DNA of 64,000 nucleotides from Treponema putidum (GCF_000755145.1 NZ_CP009228.1:1299827-1363826); one strand, 5' to 3'. Counted from the first letter of the stretch, positions 38,399 to 48,312 are shown. Notes: generated by a model not told the origin, from the letters alone. A program made the numbers and translations.

Positions 38399-38992
38399 AT
38401 GAAAAGGCTGTTTTTTTGTGTGGTTTTTATTCTTATGGGTCTTACTTTTTGTGAAGAAGCCGAATCCGGTCAAGAAACGCCCAAAAATACCGGGGCCGAA
38501 AAAGCGGAAGAAAATTCTCCCGTATTTGCCGATCTTCCTGCCGGTTACAGAGACATAAACCTCGGAATGAATATGGAGGCCGTTAAAGAAGCTCTTTTAA
38601 AAGATTCCACATTCGGGTATCGGGGAGAAAGAGATATTTCTCTTTTACCCGGAAAAAACCGCAGTCTTATTGAAACAAATGGTTCAAGCAATATTAAAAG
38701 AGCTTGGTTTCAATTTTATGAAGAAAATTTATATATCATAATTATTCAGATGGATACGGACAGAATAGATTATTATTCGATGTATTCTGCTCTGACTTTA
38801 AAATACGGCGAACCTTTAAGTATAGACCCTAAAAGAGCTATTTGGAAAAGTGAAACCGTCTCAATGATTTTGGAGCGGCCTTTGGCAATAAAATATATTG
38901 ACTTAAAAGTATTTAATGAGCTTTTGGAAAAAAGTCAAACCGATAAGGCCTATAGTGATATTTTGAGGGAGGAATTTATAAATGATTTTTAA
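38399..38992 (+). CDS. Hypothetical exported protein, possible lipoprotein
   Basis: I start this at ATG 38399, giving 197 residues. The signal ends with LMGLTFCEEAESG, which could be a lipobox. An acidic linker follows, then a folded domain with GYRDINLGMNMEAVKEALLK, a pattern seen in several uncharacterised spirochaetal proteins. It overlaps the DUF192 gene by 11 bases, so they are probably cotranscribed. I do not recognise the family. Confidence 0.65.
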   Translation: MKRLFFCVVFILMGLTFCEEAESGQETPKNTGAEKAEENSPVFADLPAGYRDINLGMNMEAVKEALLKDSTFGYRGERDISLLPGKNRSLIETNGSSNIKRAWFQFYEENLYIIIIQMDTDRIDYYSMYSALTLKYGEPLSIDPKRAIWKSETVSMILERPLAIKYIDLKVFNELLEKSQTDKAYSDILREEFINDF

Positions 38993-39494
38993 AAATGGCT
39001 TGATTTTACTTTTTATGCTTTGTTTTTTTTCATGTTCTTCTCAAATTAAAATGGAAACGGAAGAAATTTTTATAGAAAAAATCTCAAATGAAGAGACTGC
39101 CGAAGACACAAAAACCGGTGATTCCGCTAAAAAAAATATCGAAAAAATAACCGTAGAGCTTGCAATTACGCCTTTACAGCAGCAAAAAGGATTTATGGAG
39201 CGTAAGGTAATTCCTGAAGGTACGGGAATGATTTTTTTATATAAAGAAGATACTAAATTACGATTTTGGATGAAAAACACGCCTCATCCTCTTTCAATAG
39301 CCTTTATTGACAGCTCCGGTGTAATTAAGGAGATTTATGATATGACGCCTTACAGTTTAGAGACCATAGAAAGTACCTATTCCGTACGCTATGCTCTTGA
39401 GGTTCCTCAAGGTATGTTTAAAAGAATGGATATAAAAGAGGGCGATAAATTAACGCAAGAAACAATTTTTCTTTTAAAGAGAAAAATTCAATAA
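38982..39494 (+). CDS. DUF192-family lipoprotein
   Basis: The 170-residue protein has a lipobox (CFFSCSSQ) and the DUF192 core: LAITPLQQQKGFMERKVIPE, GMIFLYKEDTKLRFWMKNTP, LSIAFIDSSGVIKEIYDM. The biochemical role of the family is unknown. It begins within the preceding gene and lies 16 bases before the phosphofructokinase gene. Confidence 0.85.
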   Translation: MIFKNGLILLFMLCFFSCSSQIKMETEEIFIEKISNEETAEDTKTGDSAKKNIEKITVELAITPLQQQKGFMERKVIPEGTGMIFLYKEDTKLRFWMKNTPHPLSIAFIDSSGVIKEIYDMTPYSLETIESTYSVRYALEVPQGMFKRMDIKEGDKLTQETIFLLKRKIQ

Positions 39495-39510
39495 AAAGTA
39501 GGAGGTTATT

Positions 39511-40827
39511 ATGAAAAAACCGGATTTTTCTATTAGTTCATTAGGAGAATGTAAAATACAGTCTCCGATTATGCTCTCCGAAACACACGGAGATTTGATT
39601 GCAAACTATGTTACGGATTCAGAATTTATAAGGTACAATTTATATGCTTCTTTGGGAGAAACGGGAGAACCTTTAACCCACTCCGATATCATTGAAAAGG
39701 CAGGGCCGCGTCAAAAGATATATTTTAGTCCCAATTATGTGCATGCGGCAATCGCAACATGCGGGGGGCTATGTCCCGGTATAAATGATGTTATAAGGGC
39801 TATAGTCCGCTGCCTTTGGACGAGATACGGTGTCCGCCGAATCAGCGGAATAAAATTCGGGTATAAAGGATTTATCTCCGAATACGGATTTTCTCCGGTT
39901 ACGTTGACACCTGAAGTTGTAAACGGAATACATAAGACAGGCGGGTCTTTCTTGGGCACTTCCCGCGGAGGGGGAACTAGAGTTTCGGAAATAGTAGACG
40001 GAATTGAACAGATGAATATCAATATGGTCTTTTTTATCGGGGGAGACGGAACCCAAAAAGGCGCTCTTGAGGTTTCAAAAGAGATTGAAAAACGTAAATT
40101 AAAGATTTCAGTAATAGGTATCCCTAAAACTATAGATAATGATCTTTCCTTTATACAAAAATCTTTCGGCTTTGATACGGCCATTGCAAAGGCTACCGAA
40201 TCGGTAGCTGCCGCCAATATGGAAGCCAGCTCTCAAATTAACGGTATAGGTTTGGTAAAACTCATGGGAAGGGAATCAGGATTTATAGCAACCCATACGG
40301 CTATTGCCTGCCATGAAGCTCACTTTGTTCTTATTCCCGAAGTCCGCTTTGAATTAAAAGGCGAAAACGGCTTTTTAAAGCTTTTGGAAAAAAAGCTTAT
40401 TGAAAACGGTTACGCCCTAATTGTTGCAGCCGAAGGTGCCGGACAGCATTTAATGAATATTGAAGAAGGCACTGATGCCTCCGGAAACAAAAAACTTGCG
40501 GATATAGGCTTGTTTTTAAAAAAAGAAATAACCGACTATTTTGAAAAGATAGGCATGCACATAAACTTAAAATACATCGACCCCAGTTATCAGATTCGCT
40601 CTTCAATTGCAGCTCCAATAGACTCGGTTTATTGTGAACGTTTAGGAAACAATGCCGTTCATGCTGCTATGGCAGGAAAAACCAGAACCCTAATCGGTCT
40701 TGTAAACAATAAATTCGTACACTTACCGATTGAACAAATTGTCGCAGAAAGAAAGCATGTAAACCCTGAAAGTTCATTGTGGCGTGATGCTCTGGACGCT
40801 ACGGGGCAGCCTACAACTATGGTATAA
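39511..40827 (+). CDS. 6-phosphofructokinase (ATP- or PPi-dependent)
   Basis: The 438-residue enzyme phosphorylates fructose-6-phosphate. Motifs are [22 protein letters not shown] and [13 protein letters not shown]. The phosphoryl-donor position is GGDG (favouring ATP) combined with PKTIDND (Lys at the second site), the mixed form found in the long group III enzymes, so the donor is probably ATP but not certain. It has a GGAGG ribosome-binding site. A terminator hairpin follows. Confidence 0.88.
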   Translation: MKKPDFSISSLGECKIQSPIMLSETHGDLIANYVTDSEFIRYNLYASLGETGEPLTHSDIIEKAGPRQKIYFSPNYVHAAIATCGGLCPGINDVIRAIVRCLWTRYGVRRISGIKFGYKGFISEYGFSPVTLTPEVVNGIHKTGGSFLGTSRGGGTRVSEIVDGIEQMNINMVFFIGGDGTQKGALEVSKEIEKRKLKISVIGIPKTIDNDLSFIQKSFGFDTAIAKATESVAAANMEASSQINGIGLVKLMGRESGFIATHTAIACHEAHFVLIPEVRFELKGENGFLKLLEKKLIENGYALIVAAEGAGQHLMNIEEGTDASGNKKLADIGLFLKKEITDYFEKIGMHINLKYIDPSYQIRSSIAAPIDSVYCERLGNNAVHAAMAGKTRTLIGLVNNKFVHLPIEQIVAERKHVNPESSLWRDALDATGQPTTMV

Positions 40828-40864
40828 TGAAAAAACGAATTTTTAAAAGGTAAATAACCTTAAG

Positions 40865-40900
40865 AAAAAGCTCGAAAAGCTGAAGTTTTTCGAGCTTTTT
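40865..40900. terminator. Bidirectional intrinsic terminator
   Basis: AAAAAGCTCGAAAA and TTTTCGAGCTTTTT form a stem flanked by A and T runs between two convergent genes, so it can work in both directions. Confidence 0.75.
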
Positions 40901-42435
40901 TATTCTTTTTTGATAAAAAGCTGCATTAACATGATAAAGTCGTAGATTTTTTTGTAGGCTTCGACCAGCCATTCTCTTATGGGCCTTTCCGAATGCTGTT
41001 CAATTTCTTTCCAGTTTTGTATCAATTCGCGGCGGGGCTTGTCGTAATCGGCTATGATTGTCTTAAAGTTGTTGCCTATGACTATTATATGTTTTAATGA
41101 AATATTTATAAGTTTTAGAGCGGTTTCGTTTACATCGTTTAAAAGTTTTGCAGCTTGTCTTCCGGCTTCCTTTTCTCTTTCCATTCTGGAAAGGAGGGTT
41201 CTGAATTTTACGCCTATATCCGAGACTTCGGAAAGTTTATCATCAAATTCCACTGTTTTTGAGGCAACCTGTATAATTGCATGAAAGCTGTTTGAGAAGT
41301 CGGCTGTAGTTCCTGCAAAGCCGCCCCAGTTTCCTCTTACTAAAAAAAGATCGCACAGTGCCCGAATATCCGTCTTTACATATTCTATTAAAAAAGATTT
41401 TAGATAGCTCATTTCTTCGGCATAAATATATCCGGACAGGCCCCTTTTTAAAAAAGCCGTGTTTGCATCGATGGTGTAGTTTTTCATTCCTGAAATGACT
41501 TGCTCTCCGAATATTTTGGCTATTAAAACTGCAACCTTTGAAGACCGCTGCTCCTCTATGAGTTTTTTTATAACATTTTGAGTGTTTGCTTTAATTTGCG
41601 AAACATAGGTATCGGTTACTTTTTCGGTGAAAGGGGTTGTTTCAACCGTGTAAATTATGTCCTCAGTAATATGCTGAATAATATACTCGAGGGCTTTTGA
41701 ACGGCGAAGATCGCCTAAGACCCCTAACAGTTTTTTCCATTGACCTGGGTGAACCGGCTGAATGTTTTTATAAGTTTTTATTATCTCAAAGATAATGTTC
41801 CAATCGGTATCTATACTTAGTTGGTAAAAAACCGATGCAAAATCTTTTAAGTCTTCGGCAATATATTCTCCTCTTATTGCCTGAAAATTGGGAGTATAGT
41901 TAAAATTATTTTCAATAAAGTTGGAATCGAATTTTCTAAGTAAAAAATAATAGTCAAAAAGCACAAAGTGAATAAAGGCATCAAGATGTTGGTAAATTAA
42001 ATCTATTTTTTGTGTCTGATTGGAATCAAATTCCCCTATAAAGGTTTTCAGTTCATTTTTTACCTTTTCGGCAAGGGCATCCGCATTTGAGCTTTTTGAT
42101 TGTTCTATGATTGACTCTTCAGAAAGATGTTCAAGAAGTTTTTTTTGTTTGTCCGAAAGAGAATTTTCTACGGTAACATTTTTTAGAACTTTTGAGGACG
42201 CCGCTCCTGCTAAAAGCGGACGGGCAGGGCCTACGACCTTATATATACTGTAAAAAAATTGTGCTGCCTGAGGCAGTACTTCTTGAGAGCCTGATTTATA
42301 CCATTTACTGTATCTGGTTTTTCCTATTTGTTTTGCAATATCCTTTAGCTTGCGCCTTTTTAAGGCTTCAGGACTCTCCGAGGATATAAACAAACCTATT
42401 ATTTTTTGGAAAAAACTCTCTTTTTTATCGGCCAT
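40900..42435 (-). CDS. Spirochaete-specific conserved protein (DUF5312-like)
   Basis: The 511-residue protein has no signal peptide. It is predicted mostly helical, with conserved Arg/Lys-rich N-terminus (SPEALKRRKLKDIAKQIGKT, YSKWYKSGSQEVLP) and a Trp-containing core. It resembles proteins found in treponemes and grouped as DUF5312; I cannot confirm this without a search. It is monocistronic. Function unknown. Confidence 0.7.
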   Translation of the reverse strand: MADKKESFFQKIIGLFISSESPEALKRRKLKDIAKQIGKTRYSKWYKSGSQEVLPQAAQFFYSIYKVVGPARPLLAGAASSKVLKNVTVENSLSDKQKKLLEHLSEESIIEQSKSSNADALAEKVKNELKTFIGEFDSNQTQKIDLIYQHLDAFIHFVLFDYYFLLRKFDSNFIENNFNYTPNFQAIRGEYIAEDLKDFASVFYQLSIDTDWNIIFEIIKTYKNIQPVHPGQWKKLLGVLGDLRRSKALEYIIQHITEDIIYTVETTPFTEKVTDTYVSQIKANTQNVIKKLIEEQRSSKVAVLIAKIFGEQVISGMKNYTIDANTAFLKRGLSGYIYAEEMSYLKSFLIEYVKTDIRALCDLFLVRGNWGGFAGTTADFSNSFHAIIQVASKTVEFDDKLSEVSDIGVKFRTLLSRMEREKEAGRQAAKLLNDVNETALKLINISLKHIIVIGNNFKTIIADYDKPRRELIQNWKEIEQHSERPIREWLVEAYKKIYDFIMLMQLFIKKE

Positions 42436-42518
42436 GCTAATAATATGTGATAAATTCGTTAATTTGTCAACCGGTATAGAGATTCATGGACTAAAAAATA
42501 AGCTAAGCAAAAAATAAC

Positions 42519-42544
42519 GGCCTGTGCAGAGCTCAGCACAGGCC
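42519..42544 (-). terminator. Terminator of the PTS IIA gene
   Basis: GGCCTGTGC and GCACAGGCC form a 9-bp stem with an 8-base loop, followed on the minus strand by a T-rich stretch (TTATTTTTT). Confidence 0.7.
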
Positions 42545-42567
42545 ATTCTTTAAAGCTCTTTAACCTG

Positions 42568-43059
42568 TTACTCTTCGTCGCTTTCCATTAAAAGCTTTAT
42601 GACGGCTTTTTCATTTGCAGCACGTAAGAGTTCTTCTCTTTTTTCTGCACTTTTAAATAATAAGCTGATCTGTGCAAGGAACTGCAAGTGAGGCCCTGTT
42701 TTATCAAGAGGAGAAAGAGTCATAATAAATATTCGGGCAGGTTCTTGATCCAAAGAATCAAAGTCTACGGGATTATCTGCAATACCTATGCAGGCTACGA
42801 GATCGCTTACAGAATCCGTCTTTCCGTGAGGTATAGCTATTCCGTGCTTCATACCGGTAGACATCTTACGTTCCCTATCTAAAACACAAGCCTTGGTAGC
42901 AACCTTGTCCTTTACTTTTCCGGCTTTTACAAGCGTATCAAGTAACTCGTCAATAATAGCTTCTTTTGTAGTCCCTTTTAAGTGCAGATTTATGGTTTCA
43001 GGAGTGATAACATCCTTTAAATCTACAGAATCGGGTTTTAATGCATCTTTAAATTCCAT
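42568..43059 (-). CDS. ptsN: PTS EIIA-type phosphocarrier (nitrogen-regulatory class)
   Basis: The 163-residue protein has the IIA-Ntr/Fru fold. The phosphorylated His is in HGIAIPHGKTDSVSDL, with the preceding TGMKHG. It has no IIB or IIC domains. In spirochaetes such proteins probably regulate rather than transport, together with enzyme I at 22420. It has its own terminator. Confidence 0.85.
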   Translation of the reverse strand: MEFKDALKPDSVDLKDVITPETINLHLKGTTKEAIIDELLDTLVKAGKVKDKVATKACVLDRERKMSTGMKHGIAIPHGKTDSVSDLVACIGIADNPVDFDSLDQEPARIFIMTLSPLDKTGPHLQFLAQISLLFKSAEKREELLRAANEKAVIKLLMESDEE

Positions 43060-43160
43060 GCATACATTCTAAGCCTCTTTTGATTAAAAGTCAAGTTTTT
43101 TTTAACTTTTTTTCAAATTTATTTTTATTTCCCAAATAAAAGGCTTTTTCCTCAAAATAC

Positions 43161-43207
43161 GCTTAACAATCTCCTAAAAATATGCTATAATTAGGCGAAA
43201 GAAAAAG
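43161..43207 (+). promoter_or_regulatory. Fic promoter with inverted repeat flanking the -10 box
   Basis: TTAACA (43163-43168), 17 bases, TATAAT (43186-43191). CTCCTAA (43171-43177) and TTAGGCG (43191-43197) form a near-perfect inverted repeat around the -10 box. The same module recurs at 44651. Confidence 0.7.
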
Positions 43208-43217
43208 AGGTAGGCGA

Positions 43218-44262
43218 ATGAGAAGATTTAATTATGAAAATTTCGAAAGAGAAACATGGGATATTGAAATTATAAATCTTTTAACACAAATCCATGAGCA
43301 TAAGGGAAAACAGGAGCTTTTTTTGAAACGCAAGCCCGCAGTTTTGGATAAATTAGTAGACATTGCTAAAATTCAAAGTGTAGAAGATTCCAATAGAATA
43401 GAAGGGATTGTTACTACAGCAGCCAGAATAAAGGAGCTCATGAATCAAAAAAACGGCACCTAAAAATAGAGATGAAGAAGAAATATTAGGTTATAGGGAT
43501 GTGCTAAATACGATTCATGAAAGTTATGAATATATCTCCATAAACCATAATTACATTTTACAACTACATCGAGATTTATATAAATATAGCGAAAAAGGAA
43601 TTGGCGGCCGATATAAAAATACACAAAACTCTATTGTGGAAAAGGATGAATTTGGGAATGTTGTAGAAAGATTTAGGCCTTTATCCCCATATGAAACTCC
43701 TGAAGCTGTTTTGCAAATTTGTGCTGAATTAAATAATGCCCTTGATAAAAAAGCGGTGGACGCCTTACTTTTAATTCCAATTTTTATCCATGATTTTCTT
43801 TGTATCCATCCTTTTAATGATGGGAACGGGAGAATGAGCCGATTATTAACCACTCTTTTACTATACAGACAAGGTTATGTCATTGGGAGATATATCAGTC
43901 TGGAAAGCAAAATAGAAAAAAATAAAGAGAGTTACTATATAGCTTTAGAAAAAAGCGGGATTGGTTGGCATGAAAACAAAGAAAATCCGGTACCGTTTAT
44001 AAAATATCTTCTTAGAACAATATTAGCTGCATATATTGATTTTGAGGAACGAGTAGATTATGTAGATGAAAAGATGCCGACTCTTGAATTGGTAAGGGGT
44101 GCAGTAGACAGAAAAATAGGTAAATTTACAAAAAAAGAGATGACGGAATTAGTCCCAAGTGTCGGTAAGGCTACAATTGAAAATATGCTTAAACGATTAA
44201 TAGAGGAGGGATATATTGAGAGGTATGGAAAAGGTAAAGCGACTTTTTATGTAAGAAAATAG
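43218..44262 (+). pseudogene. Fic-domain adenylyltransferase with one homopolymer frameshift
   Basis: The first frame holds the N-terminal part and stops at 43463 after MNQKNGT. The next frame continues with KNRDEEEILGYRDVL at the same point. Shortening the A7 run at 43447-43453 by one gives a 347-residue protein. The Fic motif is IHPFNDGNGRMSRL, and the N-terminal piece carries the inhibitory pattern SNRIEG ([ST]xxxE[GN]). A winged helix follows at the C-terminus. It transfers AMP to target proteins when uninhibited. Confidence 0.85.
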
Positions 44263-44375
44263 TAGATATACAAAAAATGCACAAGTTCAAGCAGAGATAG
44301 AAAGCTCTCCCATCTTGACAAGCAGTAATAGGAGAAGCCTCTAAAAATTTCTACACGTTTTTCCGATAAAAGAGT

Positions 44376-44603
44376 ATGAATTCGCCCGGTTTTTTTTATG
44401 TTATAAAAAATGTTTTACTTTCGCCTACGGTCATCGGTGTAACCATTGTTTGCGGTCTTATCTTAAGTTTTATTTTTTATGTGATGAGTTATAAGAAAAA
44501 GCCTAGAAGGTTTAAAATAAAAAAGGAAAAATCTAAGCCTCAAAAAGATAAAACGCCGCCTCCTAAAGAAGAGGCTGAAGGTGAGGAAAGCGACGCTCAA
44601 TAA
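44376..44603 (+). CDS. Small membrane protein
   Basis: The 75-residue product has one transmembrane helix (about residues 19-36) followed by a highly basic, then acidic tail (KKKPRRFKIKKEKSKPQKD, ending EEAEGEESDAQ). It has AAGAG upstream. Membrane anchor with charged cytoplasmic tail; function unknown. It lies between Fic and the polyferredoxin promoter. Confidence 0.55.
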   Translation: MNSPGFFYVIKNVLLSPTVIGVTIVCGLILSFIFYVMSYKKKPRRFKIKKEKSKPQKDKTPPPKEEAEGEESDAQ

Positions 44604-44650
44604 GTTTTCCCTAAGTTTTTAATCTCTATGAGTGAGATAACTGCCTAAAT

Positions 44651-44697
44651 GCTTAACAATCTCCTAAAAATATACTATAATTAGGAGAAAGAAAAAA
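44651..44697 (+). promoter_or_regulatory. Second copy of the promoter/operator module
   Basis: TTAACA (44653-44658), 17 bases, TATAAT (44676-44681), flanked by a perfect inverted repeat CTCCTAA (44661-44667) / TTAGGAG (44681-44687). Only about four of 47 positions differ from the Fic copy. Confidence 0.7.
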
Positions 44698-44706
44698 AGT
44701 TTGACG

Positions 44707-44784
44707 ATGGTTTTGTCTTATATGAGTTCGGATATAAGATTAAACTGTAAATATTCTTATAAATTTATGGTGGTAATAAAATGA
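44707..44784 (+). CDS. Possible 25-codon leader peptide
   Basis: A short frame begins with ATG 44707 and its TGA overlaps the ATG of the polyferredoxin gene (ATGA), which would couple translation. It has no strong ribosome-binding site. Very short and unverified. Confidence 0.25.
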   Translation: MVLSYMSSDIRLNCKYSYKFMVVIK

Positions 44785-45607
44785 AGCAATTACGAAAGCT
44801 GACCTTTCCGGACATAATGTTTTTTACATTTGAGATAATAGCTGTTACGTTGTGGTTGGCAAAGGATAATATTTTTTACTTGATTAACTTTAGCTATATA
44901 GGTATATCAATTTCTCTGGGGCTTCTCCTAATGGCAGTTAAGTACAAATATGCAAGGAATATTGTTCAATTACTTGTGGGATTGTATATGCTTATCTATC
45001 TAGGGCTGCTATGTAATGAAAATATGCAGATTGAAGGATTTTGGTATTATCTTTTTACAGGGGTATTTGAAGCGGCAACGATTCATTATGCCGTAGCTAA
45101 GATATTCGGCCCGTTGATATTCGGGCGCGGCTGGTGTGGATATGCTTGTTGGACAGCAATGGTCTTAGATTTCCTACCATATAAAACACCTCGAGGAGCA
45201 AGAAAAAAATAGAATGGATAAGGTATATAGTATTTATCTTATCTTTTATATTCGTATCACTACTATTCCTTGCGAAAGCGGGGAATATAGAGCGCATTAT
45301 GTTTTGGGCTTTTATTGCAGGCAATGTGCTTTATTACTCCTTAGGAATTGCTCTTGCTTTTGCTTTTAAGGATAATCGTGCATTTTGCAAATACATTTGT
45401 CCGATAACAGTATTTTTGAAGCCAATGAGCTATTTTTCTCTCGTTAGAATAAAATGTAAAAAGGACAAATGTGTATCCTGTGATAAATGCAAACGAGTGT
45501 GTCCGATGGATGTTGATGTAACGGACAATTCAAGGAAGAGAAAAAATGGAACCGAGTGTATTTTGTGTATGGAATGTGTTAAAAACTGCCCAACGAATGC
45601 TCTTTGA
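44781..45607 (+). pseudogene. 4Fe-4S membrane polyferredoxin (NapH/YccM-like), one frameshift
   Basis: The N-terminal frame has several membrane spans and FGRGWCGYACWTAMVLDFLP, ending at the A7 run at 45203-45209. Membrane-helix coding (EWIRYIVFILSFIFVSLLF) resumes in the next frame, without its own Met. One extra base joins them into a 275-residue protein. The C-terminus has CKYICPITVFLKP and two 4Fe-4S motifs (CVSCDKCKRVCPMD and [15 protein letters not shown]). It is probably an inner-membrane electron carrier. Its end overlaps miaA convergently. Confidence 0.82.
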
Positions 45608-46574
45608 AAAATCCGCAAATATCCTTATAAAGCCTTGATATTTCAGCCTTATCTTCTATAAAATAGCGGTGAACATCGGGGATTGTTTTAAAAAAGGTTT
45701 CTTGACGCTTGGCGTAGTGCTTGGTATTCCTTTTTATAAGGGCTGAGACTTCCTCCAAGTCCGATTCGGGTTTTAAGTGGTTATTTTCATCGAAAAATTC
45801 CCTGTAGCCTATGGCTTTAAGTCCGGAGCTTTCGCTTGTATATCCCATCTCATAAAGTTTTTTTACTTCATTATATAGGCCGTCTTCAAACATAGCATCG
45901 ACCCTCTTTTCGATTCTTTCGTATAAGAGAGAGCGGGGTCTTTCTATGCTTAAGATAAAAAACTCGTATTGTTCTCTTGGGTTTTCGGGGAGGGTAAAAG
46001 AGCTTAAAGGCTTCCCTGAGGCGGCAAAAACTTCGTGAGCCCTTATTATTCTATATTCGTCATGGACATGGAGTCTTCCCGCCGTCTGGGGGTCTATTTT
46101 TTTTAGCTCTTCCAAAAGAACGCCGGCTCCTTCTTCTTTTGCCCGCGTTTGAAAATGCTCACGGATTTTAGGGTCGGCTGTGGGCGTAACGGGAAGGCCG
46201 TATAGAAAATTCTTTAAGAAAAAGGCCGTACCCCCCATTAGAACAGGAAGTTTTCCACGATTATATATTTCGGGGCAAAGTTTATCGGCCGACTTTACAA
46301 AATCGGCTGCAGAGAATTCTTCGGAAGGCTCTTTTATAGCGATCAAGTGATGAGGAAGGTCTTCCAATTCTTCTTTGGAAGGAGAAGCCGAGCCTATATG
46401 CAAGTGTTTATACACCTGAACCGAGTCGGCACTTATAATTTCGGCACAAGCTGAAAGAGCCGAAATTCCGCCTTCTTTTGAGAAATCTTTTGAATGTTTA
46501 TAAGAAAATATTTCGGAGGCTAAGCTTGTCTTTCCCGAAGCCGTAGCTCCGAAAAAAATCAATACGGGAACCAC
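45579..46574 (-). CDS. miaA: tRNA dimethylallyltransferase
   Basis: The 331-residue enzyme modifies A37 of tRNAs reading UNN codons. The P-loop is [32 protein letters not shown] and [15 protein letters not shown] are family motifs. The predicted start is GTG at 46574. It is 22 bases downstream of rpoZ, so likely cotranscribed with it. Confidence 0.93.
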   Translation of the reverse strand: MVPVLIFFGATASGKTSLASEIFSYKHSKDFSKEGGISALSACAEIISADSVQVYKHLHIGSASPSKEELEDLPHHLIAIKEPSEEFSAADFVKSADKLCPEIYNRGKLPVLMGGTAFFLKNFLYGLPVTPTADPKIREHFQTRAKEEGAGVLLEELKKIDPQTAGRLHVHDEYRIIRAHEVFAASGKPLSSFTLPENPREQYEFFILSIERPRSLLYERIEKRVDAMFEDGLYNEVKKLYEMGYTSESSGLKAIGYREFFDENNHLKPESDLEEVSALIKRNTKHYAKRQETFFKTIPDVHRYFIEDKAEISRLYKDICGFFKEHSLGSF

Positions 46575-46596
46575 GCAACCGTTCGAAGCTGAAATT

Positions 46597-46803
46597 TTAG
46601 TTTAATTCGGGGTGCCGTTCTATCTGATAGTTTACTTCACCGGTAAAAATTTGTCTTGCACCGGCTGAAACAACCTTGTTACCGCTTTTTTCGACATTGG
46701 GGTCTTGAATTTTAGCAAGCTGATAAGCTCTTCTTGTCGATGCGCATGTAATCTCGTAAATATTATCATCAAACTCAATTAGTTCTTCTAATGGAAAAAT
46801 CAT
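46597..46803 (-). CDS. rpoZ: RNA polymerase omega subunit
   Basis: The 68-residue protein has the omega pattern: a short N-terminus, [19 protein letters not shown], and ending QIERHPELN. Omega assists folding of beta-prime. The predicted transcription start coincides with the ATG, suggesting a leaderless message. Confidence 0.8.
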   Translation of the reverse strand: MIFPLEELIEFDDNIYEITCASTRRAYQLAKIQDPNVEKSGNKVVSAGARQIFTGEVNYQIERHPELN

Positions 46804-46809
46804 ACATTT

Positions 46810-46838
46810 ATTCTAACATTATTAAAAAAAAAAGTCAA
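46810..46838 (-). promoter_or_regulatory. rpoZ promoter, probably leaderless transcript
   Basis: Minus strand: TTGACT (46838-46833), 17 bases, TAGAAT (46815-46810). The ATG of rpoZ (46803) is 7 bases past the -10 box, where transcription should begin. Confidence 0.65.
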
Positions 46839-46864
46839 TCATTCGAATTGACATCATTCGAATT
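46839..46864. repeat. Tandem ATTCGAATT motif between divergent promoters
   Basis: TCATTCGAATT occurs at 46839-46849 and 46854-46864, 15 bases apart, each with a palindromic core. It lies immediately upstream of the rpoZ -35 and could bind a regulator. Confidence 0.4.
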
Positions 46865-46906
46865 ATAAGTTTTTTATCCGTTTACTAAAACTTTTAGTGC
46901 GAAAAC

Positions 46907-46935
46907 TGGACAAGAGGCTTTTTTTGTGGTATTAT
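46907..46935 (+). promoter_or_regulatory. Promoter of the SH3/protease/cyclase operon
   Basis: TGGACA (46907-46912), 17 bases, TATTAT (46930-46935), 18 bases upstream of the ATG with GGGAGG. Confidence 0.6.
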
Positions 46936-46953
46936 TTTTAAAAGGGAGGTTTT

Positions 46954-47430
46954 ATGAAAAAATCTACTATAATATGTTTGCTTATGTTTTTTGCGGTTTT
47001 TGGAATATTGACAGCCGAAAAGTCTTCTAAAAAAATGTATGTGAATATAAAAGAAACTTGGATAAAATCGGATGCAGGTTTTTTTGCTAAAAATGTTATG
47101 ATGGTAAGGTATGGGGAACAAGTATATCTTTTAGAAGAAAAAGGAAAGTGGATGAAAGTTTCTCCCGTTTCAAACCCTGACCTTGTAGGATGGCTTCCAA
47201 CGGCAAATCTTACAAGGAAAAAAATAGTAGGGTCTTTTGATAAAAAAACTTCGGCTGAAGCAAAGGAATTGGCTCTTGCAGGAAAGGGCTTGACTGAAGG
47301 CTCGGGTTCCGAATTTTCGGCATCAGGTAAAAAAAATTATGAGGCAGTTGACAGCGTTGAAGCTATAAAGATAAGCCAAAATGATTTGCAATTGTTTATT
47401 AAGGAAGGTTTATTGAAGGACGGTGAATAA
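46954..47430 (+). CDS. Exported SH3-like domain protein
   Basis: The 158-residue protein has a signal peptide (cleavage near LTAEKS) and a bacterial SH3-like domain: MYVNIKETWIKSDAGFFAKN, YLLEEKGKWMKVSP, GWLPTANLTRKK. The C-terminal region is low in complexity (GSGSEFSASGKKN). It probably acts in the periplasm, possibly on cell wall. It overlaps the M48 protease start by one base. Confidence 0.75.
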   Translation: MKKSTIICLLMFFAVFGILTAEKSSKKMYVNIKETWIKSDAGFFAKNVMMVRYGEQVYLLEEKGKWMKVSPVSNPDLVGWLPTANLTRKKIVGSFDKKTSAEAKELALAGKGLTEGSGSEFSASGKKNYEAVDSVEAIKISQNDLQLFIKEGLLKDGE

Positions 47431-48290
47431 TGAAAAAGAAATTCGGATTATTTTTAATTATAAGTTTAATAACGGTAACGGTTCTATCTTGTGCCCTATT
47501 GGGAAGTCTAAATGATCCTGTTGCTTTTACAAAAAATGTTGTTGATGCTGCAGCCCCGATTGTAGAAGCCTCAAAACCTATTCAAAATGAAGAGGAATAT
47601 TATATAGGCCGTGAAGTAGCTTCTATAATATTAAGCAACTATAAACTTTACAGAAATAAACAGCTGGAAAAATATCTTAACTTGATTTGTATGACCTTGG
47701 TTTTGAATTCCGATGTGCCTGAATCCTATAACGGCTATCATGTTGCCATATTGGATACGGACGAAATAAACGCCTTTGCAACGCCCGGCGGGCATATTCT
47801 GATTACCAAGGGGCTGTTGTCTTGTACGGATTCTGAAGATGCCCTTGCAGGTGTAATAGCCCATGAGCTTGGACACATTCAGTTAAAGCACGGTATAGGA
47901 GCCATTAAGACTAATAGAATTACTGCTGCCGCTGTAGAAAGTTCGGCAACAATGGCCGTAGGTGTCGAAAAAAAAGCAGACCTTAAATTCTTAGAAGATG
48001 CTTCAAAAGAAATCGTAACAACCTTGGTAAATTCAGGTTATTCTAAAAGTCAAGAATATGATGCTGACCGTTTTGCCGTAAACCTAATGGCAAAGGCCGG
48101 ATATGATCCCAATGCTATGACCGAAATGCTTAGAATGATGAGTGAAAAACAAAAGAATGACCACAGAGGTTTTGGAAAAACTCATCCTTCAGCTGTTTCC
48201 CGTATAAAATCCGTAGAAAAGGAATCAAAAAAGCTTGCAGGCGACTATAACCGTTCCGAGAGGCTTAACCGTTATAAAAAAATAAACTAA
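47430..48290 (+). CDS. M48-family metalloprotease lipoprotein
   Basis: The 286-residue protein has a lipobox (VTVLSCALL), zinc motif AGVIAHELGHIQLKHG (HExxH) and third ligand in QEYDADRFAVNLMAKAGYDP. It resembles BepA/LoiP-type periplasmic proteases that handle outer-membrane proteins. It lies between the SH3 protein and the cyclase, all close together. Confidence 0.88.
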   Translation: MKKKFGLFLIISLITVTVLSCALLGSLNDPVAFTKNVVDAAAPIVEASKPIQNEEEYYIGREVASIILSNYKLYRNKQLEKYLNLICMTLVLNSDVPESYNGYHVAILDTDEINAFATPGGHILITKGLLSCTDSEDALAGVIAHELGHIQLKHGIGAIKTNRITAAAVESSATMAVGVEKKADLKFLEDASKEIVTTLVNSGYSKSQEYDADRFAVNLMAKAGYDPNAMTEMLRMMSEKQKNDHRGFGKTHPSAVSRIKSVEKESKKLAGDYNRSERLNRYKKIN

Positions 48291-48312
48291 ATTAAGCAAA
48301 AAGAAGAAATTT

